Positions 1-7,751 of a stretch of DNA of 21,259 bases are shown here, in pieces; the stretch's first letter is position 1, and each line of letters opens with the position of its first letter. A model generated the notes under the pieces. That model saw nothing but the letters and a program-made list of their open reading frames with translations, made no database searches and was not told the origin of the DNA. Position numbers and translations under genes: made by a program. Location of the stretch: assembly GCA_033720695.1 (NCBI GenBank), contig JAWWCA010000030.1, positions 1 to 21,259 of the forward strand. The letters run 5' to 3'. The DNA is from DATGQT01 sp033720695 (lineage in GTDB: Bacteria > Bacteroidota > Rhodothermia > Rhodothermales > Rubricoccaceae).

Positions 1-1
1 C

Positions 2-268
2 CTGCCCACCGACGACTCCGAGGTGCGCGACTGGGCGCTCGAGTGGCGTGACCGGGCCCAGGGGCGGCTGCTCGACAGCTACCTGGCCGCGCTGACCACC
101 GAGGGCCTCGTGCCCGAGGACGCCCGTGACCGCGAGCTCCTCCTCGACAAGGCGCTGTACGAGGTCCGCTACGAGCTGGGCCACCGGCCGGACTGGCTGC
201 CCCTCCCGCTCCGCAGCCTCCGGCGGCTCCTCCGGTCGCCGGCTGCGACGCTCTCCGCCATGCCCTGA
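2..268 (+). CDS. Maltokinase-like C-terminus (partial, 5' end outside window)
   Basis: The reading frame is open from the left edge and ends at TGA 266-268, so only the last 88 residues are visible. The segment reading LLDKALYEVRYELGHRPDW followed by a PLRSLRRLL tail resembles the end of maltokinase (Mak/Pep2), which occurs alone or fused to trehalose synthase TreS. Known maltokinases phosphorylate maltose to maltose-1-phosphate for GlgE-type alpha-glucan synthesis. The downstream neighbour is glgB, which fits a trehalose/maltose-to-glycogen module. The kinase catalytic core lies outside the window, so whether this is a free kinase or a TreS-Mak fusion cannot be told. The call rests on the C-terminal motif and context. 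Confidence 0.72.
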   Translation: MPTDDSEVRDWALEWRDRAQGRLLDSYLAALTTEGLVPEDARDRELLLDKALYEVRYELGHRPDWLPLPLRSLRRLLRSPAATLSAMP

Positions 269-275
269 GATGGCA

Positions 276-291
276 GGGGCCTCCCCCTTTT
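276..291 (+). terminator. Short GC hairpin followed by a T-run (weak terminator or attenuator)
   Basis: Seven bases after the maltokinase-like stop, GGGG (276-279) can pair with CCCC (283-286) over a CCT loop. After C287 comes TTTT (288-291), a rare T-run in this GC-rich window. The stem is only 4 bp, so it may be a weak terminator, an attenuator before glgB, or chance. glgB starts at 326 and may still be co-transcribed by read-through. Confidence 0.35.
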
Positions 292-325
292 GCTCCGCAC
301 CCCCTCTCACCCCGCCTCCTCACCG

Positions 326-2233
<1,908 letters not shown>

Positions 2234-2298
2234 CGACGTCGGCGGCCCGGTGGGCGCGGCGGTCCATGCCGGACGGCGCCCCCCGGCGTTGGCGTCTC

Positions 2299-2312
2299 CG
2301 GTCGTAGCTTCG
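2299..2312 (+). promoter_or_regulatory. Candidate promoter element for the Wzi-like gene (CGGTCGTAGCTTCG)
   Basis: The 115-nt gap after glgB carries GTTGG (2288-2292) and then CGGTCGTAG (2299-2307), running into TAGCTTCG (2305-2312). This is similar to the Bacteroidota -7 consensus TAnnTTTG and lies 44 nt before the ATG at 2349. The same core occurs before the HTH gene and the S8 protease. A -33 TTG at the usual distance is not clear, so this is a motif-based guess. Confidence 0.42.
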
Positions 2313-2348
2313 CGCGTCCGCCCTGCCCCGGCCGAGCCTCCGTCCCCC

Positions 2349-4139
2349 ATGCCCCGTCTCCCTTCGGGACGCCCGCGCGTTCTCGTCGCCCTCGCCCTCC
2401 TCGCGCTCGCCGCGCCCGCCCGCGCTCAGACCGAGGGGCTCCTCCAGATTGAGGACGCCCTCCACACCTTCCTCGAGGACCAGCAGGCGCTCGGCCGCCT
2501 CCCCGGGGTCGCCCTGGGCGCCAAGCCGCTCTCGGCCTACGAGGCCCACGCCCTCCTCGACACCCTCGCCGCCCGGACCACCGCCGACCCCGACGCCTTC
2601 TCCTCGCTGGACCGGCGGCTCCTCGCGCAGTACCGCGGCGAGGCCGTGGGCGGCCTCCTCAGCAGCGCCGTCGCCGGCGTCCCCTGGCTCTACCGGAATG
2701 GGACGACGGCGCTCTCGGTGGAGGGCGAGGACTTCGGGATCGAGGCGGAGCCTCTCGCCGTGCTCGCCTACGGCCCCGTTCGACAGACGCAGTCCCAGAT
2801 GCGCGAGGGCACGTCGTCGGCGTGGCAGAACACGCGCGGCGTGCGGGCCGCCGGCCACCTCGACATCGGCGCCGGCTTCGGCCGCGTCTTCTTCGAGACC
2901 CGGATCGAGGAGAACCAGGCGCGCCCGCCCGCGGCCGTCTACGCCTTCCGCGAGGGGACGGCCCCCCGCCTCGGCTTCGTGGCCCGCCCCTCCGAGGACG
3001 TCTACGACTACTTCGTGGCGACGGGCGTGGTGGGGTACCACACGCGGCGGTTCGAGGCCCGCTTCGGCCGCGACCGGAACCGCTGGGGCTTCGGCCGCGA
3101 GAGCGTCGTGCTCTCGAACTACCCGACGGTCTACGACCAGCTCCAGCTCAGGTGGAAGGTGTGGCGGCTCGACTTCACCAACCTCTTCGCGCGGTTCACC
3201 GAGCCCGACCGCATCACCGGCACCGGCCTGCTCGACTCCCGGTACGGCGCCTTCCACCGCCTCGCCATCGACCTCGGCTACGGCCTGGAGGCCGAGGCGT
3301 TCGAGTCCATCATCTTCGTCGCCGACTCCACGGGCCGCGGCGGCTTCGAGGTCGCCTACCTCAACCCGTTCCAGTTCTACCGTGGCACCGAGCGCGAGCT
3401 GGGCAGCCCGGACAACGTGCTCCTCGGCGCCGGGCTGGCGTGGACCGCCGCGCCGGGCCTCCGCGCCTACGGGCAGTTCATCCTCGACGAGCTGAAGGTC
3501 TCGGAGTTCTTCAACGCGTGGTGGGGGAACAAGTGGGCCTACCTCGTCGGCGCCACCGTGGTGGACCCGCCGCTGCCCGGCGGGAGCCGTGCGCGCGGCC
3601 TCTCCCTCCGCGTGGAGTACGCGCGGCTCCGCCCCTACCTCTACGCCCACCGCGCGCTCTGCCCCGATCAGGGCGCCGGCTGCCCGCCCCTCAACGCGCA
3701 GCCGCCCGGCGCCGCCTACGTCCACTACGGCGACGTCCTCGGCCACCCGGCCGGCCCGAACGCGAGCGACCTCGCCCTCTCGGCCCGCTACCGCCCCGTC
3801 CCCGACGTCGCCGTGGCGCTCGACGTCGTCTTCACCCGGCTCGGGCGCAACGAGCTGGCGGAGGACGGGACGGTGCTGGTCAACTACGGCTCGGACCCGA
3901 ACGTCCCGTTCAACTCGCGCCCGGAGGAGAGCGAGGACAGCGCGGAGACGCTCTGGGGCGTCCGCCAGAACCGAATCCTCCTCGAGGCGCGGACGGAGGT
4001 CCGCCTCCTCCCCCAACTCTTCGCCGGGGGCGTGCTCCGCTACGGCTCCGTGGACGACGACCAGGTGGGCCTGAACCGGTACCTCTCCCCGCAGCTGATG
4101 CTGCGGTGGGGGCTCCCCTTCCCTAGCCTCCGCTACTGA
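2349..4139 (+). CDS. Wzi-family capsule assembly / outer-membrane beta-barrel protein
   Basis: This is a 596-residue secreted protein. Residues 1-26 form a signal peptide (basic start, LVALALLALA core, likely cleavage after APARA), which selects the ATG at 2349 over upstream in-frame codons. The mature part is rich in alternating aromatic beta-strand segments. It carries blocks recognisable from Bacteroidota Wzi-like proteins: GRDRNRWGFG (240-249), YLNPFQFYRGTERE (337-350) and WWGNKWAYLVG (391-401). The last strand ends in an aromatic residue (PFPSLRY), as outer-membrane barrels do. Wzi in E. coli is an outer-membrane lectin that anchors capsule; Bacteroidota members are less well characterised. 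It converges on the SGNH/MBOAT pair, suggesting a shared role in surface polysaccharide. The ligand cannot be read from the sequence. Confidence 0.82.
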   Translation: MPRLPSGRPRVLVALALLALAAPARAQTEGLLQIEDALHTFLEDQQALGRLPGVALGAKPLSAYEAHALLDTLAARTTADPDAFSSLDRRLLAQYRGEAVGGLLSSAVAGVPWLYRNGTTALSVEGEDFGIEAEPLAVLAYGPVRQTQSQMREGTSSAWQNTRGVRAAGHLDIGAGFGRVFFETRIEENQARPPAAVYAFREGTAPRLGFVARPSEDVYDYFVATGVVGYHTRRFEARFGRDRNRWGFGRESVVLSNYPTVYDQLQLRWKVWRLDFTNLFARFTEPDRITGTGLLDSRYGAFHRLAIDLGYGLEAEAFESIIFVADSTGRGGFEVAYLNPFQFYRGTERELGSPDNVLLGAGLAWTAAPGLRAYGQFILDELKVSEFFNAWWGNKWAYLVGATVVDPPLPGGSRARGLSLRVEYARLRPYLYAHRALCPDQGAGCPPLNAQPPGAAYVHYGDVLGHPAGPNASDLALSARYRPVPDVAVALDVVFTRLGRNELAEDGTVLVNYGSDPNVPFNSRPEESEDSAETLWGVRQNRILLEARTEVRLLPQLFAGGVLRYGSVDDDQVGLNRYLSPQLMLRWGLPFPSLRY

Positions 4140-5266
4140 GCCTCGTCGGACTCGTCGACCGTGCCGGGTCGGGCGTCCTGGGGAGGCGGCGCATCCGGGA
4201 GGGGTTCGCCCTGCTCCCAGCGGAGGTAGGCCTCCGCGAGCCGCGTCGTGTACTCGTCGTGTCGTGACTTGCGGAGGTGGAGGTGGTCCGGGAAGTCGGT
4301 CTCGTCGTAGAGGAAGGGGCGCGGGTAGAGGATGGCGAGGTCGTTGGCCCGCGCCCACGTGTTGAAGGCGTCCTGGCGCTCGCGGTAGACCTGGTCGCGC
4401 CCCCCCACCTGCATGACCGGGCTCTGGGGCATGTCGAAGAACACGACCTCGCCGCCGTGCGAGCGCACGAGGCGGACCATGTCGGCCCAGATGGACGCCT
4501 CCCAGTCGCTGGCGTCGCGGCCGCCCTCGCCGTGCTGCTCGACCCACCGCTCGTTCCGCTCCCGCATCGCTTCGAGCCGCGTCAGCTCCACGCCCGCCCG
4601 GTCGGTGCGGATGCCGCCGGCGTTGGTGAGGTCGACCTCCTCCTCGTCCTCCGGCGGCGGCATCAGCCGCCGGTTCACGGCCGCCTCCATGCGGAGCCGG
4701 AGGTGGCGGAAGTAGCGCGGGGTGTAGAAGAAGTGCGCGGCCGTCGCCCGCACCTTGTCGCCGAACTCGTTGTCGGCCTGGAGCCAGAAGCGGGGGAGGT
4801 CGCGGGTGGTGAGGAGCGGCCCGAGCAGGGAGGGCCACTGCGCCAAGGCCCACTGGTCGTCCCAGGTCCGGAAGTCCGCGACGCCGCTCGGCGCTTCGAG
4901 GAACACGGTCATCCCACGGGTCGCCTCGGGGTATCGCTCGATGAGGTTGCGCACGCCGAAGTAGTGCTGGACCTGCTGGGAGAACCCCTTCCCCACGTTG
5001 AGGGCCCGGACGTGCTGGCCGGGCTTGGCCGCGCGCAGCAGTGACTCGAGCGTGTCCGCCTCGATGGCCGCGGCCACCTGCGACGACCCGACGGCGAGGT
5101 GCGTGATGGGCTCGGCCTCTGCGACCCGCCGCACCGGCCGGTAGTAGTCCTCGAGCTCGGCGAGCCCGCTCCCGAACAGCAGTGGCAGCCCCCACCGCGC
5201 TGTCGCCTCGATCGCTCCTCCGATGAGGACGACGGCGAGGAGCCCCTTGAGGATGAACCGTTTCAT
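4133..5266 (-). CDS. Membrane-anchored SGNH-hydrolase-like protein (AlgX/AlgJ-like partner of MBOAT)
   Basis: This 377-residue protein begins with an uncleaved-looking transmembrane helix (about residues 5-20), which would place the rest in the periplasm. It has SGNH-type landmarks: VGSSQ at 59-63 (block I Ser61/62) and, near the C-terminus, DHLH at 327-330 (Asp327 and His330 as the D-x-x-H pair). Such proteins pair with MBOAT acyltransferases in AlgI/AlgJ-AlgX and DltB/DltD-like systems and move acyl, usually acetyl, groups onto exported polysaccharide. The MBOAT gene is immediately upstream on the same strand with a 48-nt gap, so they are probably co-transcribed. The C-terminal tail after about residue 350 is acidic, proline-rich and probably disordered. 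Its stop overlaps the stop of the convergent Wzi-like gene by 7 bp. The acceptor polysaccharide is unknown. Confidence 0.76.
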   Translation of the reverse strand: MKRFILKGLLAVVLIGGAIEATARWGLPLLFGSGLAELEDYYRPVRRVAEAEPITHLAVGSSQVAAAIEADTLESLLRAAKPGQHVRALNVGKGFSQQVQHYFGVRNLIERYPEATRGMTVFLEAPSGVADFRTWDDQWALAQWPSLLGPLLTTRDLPRFWLQADNEFGDKVRATAAHFFYTPRYFRHLRLRMEAAVNRRLMPPPEDEEEVDLTNAGGIRTDRAGVELTRLEAMRERNERWVEQHGEGGRDASDWEASIWADMVRLVRSHGGEVVFFDMPQSPVMQVGGRDQVYRERQDAFNTWARANDLAILYPRPFLYDETDFPDHLHLRKSRHDEYTTRLAEAYLRWEQGEPLPDAPPPQDARPGTVDESDEAQ

Positions 5267-5314
5267 GACGTCAGGACTGGCTGCGTGGGCACTGGGGGGT
5301 CAGGGCGGGGCGCC

Positions 5315-6853
5315 TCAGAACTGGAAGTAGATGAACTCCTGGCCGCCGAAGGCGCCGAAGAGCAGGAGCGCCCCGAGGCAGGCGAGGTAGATGGCCCACC
5401 GGAGGGGCCACGGCCGCGAGCCGATCCAGGGGTCGAGGTCGTGGCGGCCCTGGAAGATCTCCACCGCCACCAGCCCGACCACCACGGCGATGCTCAGGAA
5501 GAACTGGTACGGCCCCACCACAGCGATGAGCTCCCCGAGGTTGCTCTGGTCGAACCGGAACTGCGCGGTGTACATCGACCACACGTCGCCGAGCGAGGGG
5601 GCCACGAAGAACACGCCGAGGTAGGTGAAGATGTGGAACGTCACGAGGACGCCGATGAAGCGCTGCAGCTTCGGCACGAGGGGGGGCAGCCGGAGGGCCG
5701 GGAGGCCGGCGGCGCGGACGGCCAGCCGCCCGGACGTCCGGATCCGGAGGCCCCGCTCCCAGTCGGCCGCGCGCTTCCACAGCCGGTTCCGCGGCTTCCG
5801 CGTCACGTTCCCGATCACGATCGCGACGCCGTGCAGCGTCCCCCACACCACGAACGTCCATGCCGCCCCGTGCCACAGCCCGCTCAGCACGAAGACGAGG
5901 AAGAGGCTGAGCAGCCCCCGCTCCTTCGAGACCCGGTTGGTCCCGCCGTTGAGCGGGAGCCAGAGGTAGTCCCGGAGCCACGTCATCAGCGAGATGTGCC
6001 ACCGGCGCCAGAACTCGTTCAGCGACGCCGAGAAGTACGGGCGGTCGAAGTTCTGCATGAGGTCGTACCCCATCACCCGCGCCGCCCCGATCGCGATCAG
6101 GCTGTACCCCGCGAAGTCGCAGTAGAACTGCGCCATGAACAGGTAAGTGGCGATGATGGCCGGCCACCCGTAGAACGCCCCGACCCCTTCGGGCCCGTAG
6201 TACGTCGCGAAGAGGATCGGCGCGACGCGGTCGGCCACGAGCAGCTTCATCATGAACCCCCCCAGCATGACCCGCAGCCCGCTCACGGCCCGGCCGTACT
6301 CGAACCCCACCCGCTCCCGGAACTGCGGGAGGAGGTGCTGGCTCCGCTCGATGGGACCGGCCACGAGCTGGGGGAAGAACGAGACGTAGAGCGCGAAGAG
6401 CCCGAAGTGCCGCTCGGCCGCCTGCCGCCCCCGGTACACGTCGATGGAGTAGGCCAGCGTCTGGAACGTGTAGAACGAGATGCCGACGGGGAGGAGGAGC
6501 TCGAGGACGGGGGCCCGGTAGCCGACGCCCATCCACCCGAACAGCGCGTTGGCCGTCTCGGCGAACATCCCCGAGTACTTGAACGCGCCGAGGAGGCCGA
6601 GGTTGACCCCGAGGCTGAGGAGGAGCCAGGGCCGGCGCGCCCGCTTCGAGCGGCGCCGGCCCATGGCGAGGCCGGCGCCGTAGTCGGTGACCGTCGAGAG
6701 GGCGAGGAGGAGGAGGTAGCGGGCGTCCCAGGAGCCGTAGAAGAAGTAGCTGGCGCCGAGGAGGAGCCAGGGCCGTGCGCGGTGGGGGAGGGCGAAGAAC
6801 GCGGCCACCACGGCGGGGAAGAAGAAGACGAAGTCGAGGGAGTTGAAGAGCAC
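5315..6853 (-). CDS. MBOAT family O-acyltransferase (AlgI/DltB-like)
   Basis: This 512-residue polytopic membrane protein begins MLFNSLDFVFFF, the usual opening of bacterial MBOAT proteins, which selects the GTG at 6853. Many hydrophobic helices are visible. Family landmarks are QLVAGPIER (162-170), QFYCDFAGYS (242-251), FWRRWHISLMTWLRDYLWLP (281-300) with conserved His286, and SGLWHGAAWTF (324-334) with the invariant His328. The C-terminus ends GGQEFIYFQF, common in this family. AlgI-type members carry acyl groups across the inner membrane for O-acetylation of exopolysaccharide; DltB-type members do so for D-alanylation. The SGNH-like partner downstream supports polysaccharide O-acylation. 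About 260 nt separate it from the divergent HTH/heme operon, so it probably has its own promoter there. No Shine-Dalgarno is evident. Confidence 0.93.
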   Translation of the reverse strand: MLFNSLDFVFFFPAVVAAFFALPHRARPWLLLGASYFFYGSWDARYLLLLALSTVTDYGAGLAMGRRRSKRARRPWLLLSLGVNLGLLGAFKYSGMFAETANALFGWMGVGYRAPVLELLLPVGISFYTFQTLAYSIDVYRGRQAAERHFGLFALYVSFFPQLVAGPIERSQHLLPQFRERVGFEYGRAVSGLRVMLGGFMMKLLVADRVAPILFATYYGPEGVGAFYGWPAIIATYLFMAQFYCDFAGYSLIAIGAARVMGYDLMQNFDRPYFSASLNEFWRRWHISLMTWLRDYLWLPLNGGTNRVSKERGLLSLFLVFVLSGLWHGAAWTFVVWGTLHGVAIVIGNVTRKPRNRLWKRAADWERGLRIRTSGRLAVRAAGLPALRLPPLVPKLQRFIGVLVTFHIFTYLGVFFVAPSLGDVWSMYTAQFRFDQSNLGELIAVVGPYQFFLSIAVVVGLVAVEIFQGRHDLDPWIGSRPWPLRWAIYLACLGALLLFGAFGGQEFIYFQF

Positions 6854-6888
6854 AGCAGTAACGGGAAGAAAGAAAGCTGTGTGCAGAC

Positions 6889-6908
6889 AGATAGAATCGC
6901 ATCTATCT
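6889..6908. repeat. 7-bp inverted repeat AGATAGA/TCTATCT with 6-nt spacer
   Basis: AGATAGA at 6889-6895 is perfectly complemented by TCTATCT at 6902-6908 around the spacer ATCGCA. It lies 36-55 nt upstream of the MBOAT GTG within the AT-rich patch. It could be a binding site for a dimeric regulator or a hairpin in the MBOAT leader RNA. The symmetry is seen directly; function is inferred. Confidence 0.5.
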
Positions 6909-6981
6909 CAGTCCCTATGGCAATGTACAACGCAGACCGTTATGCTCCGGGGCGCCCTCGCGTCCCTCCTTGCCGGGGCCG

Positions 6982-7015
6982 GCGTGCGCCCGGGACCATG
7001 GCGCCGGGCGCGCGC
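6982..7015. repeat. 34-bp imperfect palindrome centred on CCATGG
   Basis: Bases 6982-6998 pair with 6999-7015 at 14 of 17 positions. The mismatches are 6985/7012 (a T-G pair, wobble in RNA), 6994/7003 and 6995/7002. The core arms GCGCCCGG (6986-6993) and CCGGGCGC (7004-7011) are perfect, and the centre CCATGG (6996-7001) is perfect. An overlapping smaller dyad, GCCGG-GG-CCGGC, sits at 6972-6983. No T-run follows on either strand, so a classical intrinsic terminator is unlikely. It is either a dyad operator or an RNA hairpin between divergent units. High GC raises the chance background, but the arm length is notable. Confidence 0.6.
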
Positions 7016-7077
7016 TGGACGCACGCTCTGCCGCGCCGCGTAGGGCAGCAGATTCTTCATACGCCGAGGTTGGGCAG

Positions 7078-7098
7078 CGGTCGTAGGTTCGAGAACCT
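7078..7098 (+). promoter_or_regulatory. Candidate promoter with overlapping 14-bp operator-like dyad for the HTH-hem operon
   Basis: CGGTCGTAG (7078-7086) leads into TAGGTTCG (7084-7091), resembling the Bacteroidota -7 element, 29 nt before the ATG at 7113. The dyad AGGTTC-GA-GAACCT (7085-7098) has perfect 6-bp arms and sits on and just after that element. A repressor bound there would block initiation. Because the first gene encodes an HTH protein, autoregulation is a natural inference. GTTGG occurs upstream at 7069-7073, as at the other two copies of this motif. Confidence 0.48.
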
Positions 7099-7112
7099 TA
7101 GCAAACCTCATC

Positions 7113-7751
7113 ATGGCAGGCTCGAACGAGCTCCTCAGCGTGGGCGCCGCGGCCGATCTCCTGGGCGTCCATGTGGTTACGATCCGGCGCTGGACCGACG
7201 AGGGCAAGCTGCCCGAGGTCCGCACCCCGGGCGGCCACCGCCGCATCCCTCGTGAGGCCGTGGACCGGCTCCTCCGGGAGAGCGTTGAGGCCCCGGTCGC
7301 GCTCCCGGCGGCCGGCGGGCTCTCGGACCAGGCGTGGGCCGAGCACGCCCTCGTCCACACCCGGTACGAGCTCCGGGCCCAGCCGGAGACGCCGTGGAAT
7401 GCCGGGCTGAGCGAGGCGCAGCGCGCCGAGAGCCGCGAGAACGGACAGCGGCTGATGGGCCTGCTCCTCCGGCACGTGGCCGGGACCGGCGAAGACGACG
7501 GGCTCTGGGACGAGGTCCGCCACCTCGCCCGCCGCTACGCCGAGCAGCTCCGCTGGCGGGGGCTGCCCCCGAGCGAGGCGCTCCGGGCGACGATGTTCTT
7601 CCGCGACGCCCTCACCGAGTCGACCGCCTACTACCCCCACCTCCACGAGCAGCCGGCCGAGGCGCAGGTCGCGCTCCTCCGGAAAGTGAACGCGTTCATG
7701 AACGAGGTGCAGCTCGCCATCGCCAAGGCGTACGAGGCCGACGACGCATGA
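7113..7751 (+). CDS. MerR/excisionase-type HTH regulator with helical C-terminal domain, first gene of hem operon
   Basis: This 212-residue cytoplasmic protein has a MerR/excisionase-like winged HTH at residues 6-53: recognition helix region VTIRRWTDEGKLP (22-34) and wing RTPGGHRRIPREAV (37-50). A Pro/Ala linker (about 58-70) leads to an all-helical domain (about 72-208) with GLPPSEALRATMFFRDAL (150-167) and a final helix around VNAFMNEVQLAIAKAYE. That domain resembles RsbRD-N-type sensor domains from memory; a profile search is needed. It holds several histidines (78, 82, 121, 137, 176, 178) but no B12-binding motif, so it is not CarH-like. The stop overlaps the hemA start as ATGA (7748-7751), so it is translated with the heme genes. 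Control of heme synthesis is inferred from position. No Shine-Dalgarno precedes it. Confidence 0.78.
   Translation: MAGSNELLSVGAAADLLGVHVVTIRRWTDEGKLPEVRTPGGHRRIPREAVDRLLRESVEAPVALPAAGGLSDQAWAEHALVHTRYELRAQPETPWNAGLSEAQRAESRENGQRLMGLLLRHVAGTGEDDGLWDEVRHLARRYAEQLRWRGLPPSEALRATMFFRDALTESTAYYPHLHEQPAEAQVALLRKVNAFMNEVQLAIAKAYEADDA

Larger units (their letters stand above)
6854..7112. promoter_or_regulatory. Divergent intergenic control region between MBOAT and the HTH-hem operon
   Basis: This is the longest stretch without a convincing gene. The part next to MBOAT (about 6855-6955) is clearly AT-richer than the rest of the window and probably holds the MBOAT promoter. The remainder returns to high GC and contains a 34-bp imperfect palindrome, and then, against the HTH start, a TAGGTTCG promoter-like element overlapped by a 14-bp dyad. 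Open frames crossing it on both strands look like incidental high-GC frames; none shows a recognisable domain. Confidence 0.7.

Noticed and set aside
290..325. Upstream TTG start for glgB adding 12 residues
   Set aside because: The extension is Pro/Ser-rich and not homologous; the ATG at 326 matches the expected N-terminus and leaves a normal leader.
2281..2312. Classical Bacteroidota -33/-7 promoter with 19-nt spacing
   Set aside because: The nearest TTG is only about 13 nt before the TA, so only the -7-like element is claimed.
6843..7043. Small frames crossing the MBOAT-HTH gap on both strands (66-150 codons)
   Set aside because: Arg/Ala-rich translations with no domain; they overlap the MBOAT start or the HTH gene, and the region is better explained as control DNA.
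5099..7255. 718-codon plus-strand frame opposite SGNH and MBOAT
   Set aside because: Glu/Pro/Arg-rich low-complexity translation lying antisense to two genes with clear family motifs.
7113..7751. CarH-like B12 photoreceptor identity for the HTH protein
   Set aside because: The N-terminal HTH fits, but no D-x-H-x-x-G B12-binding motif or Rossmann-type region is present.
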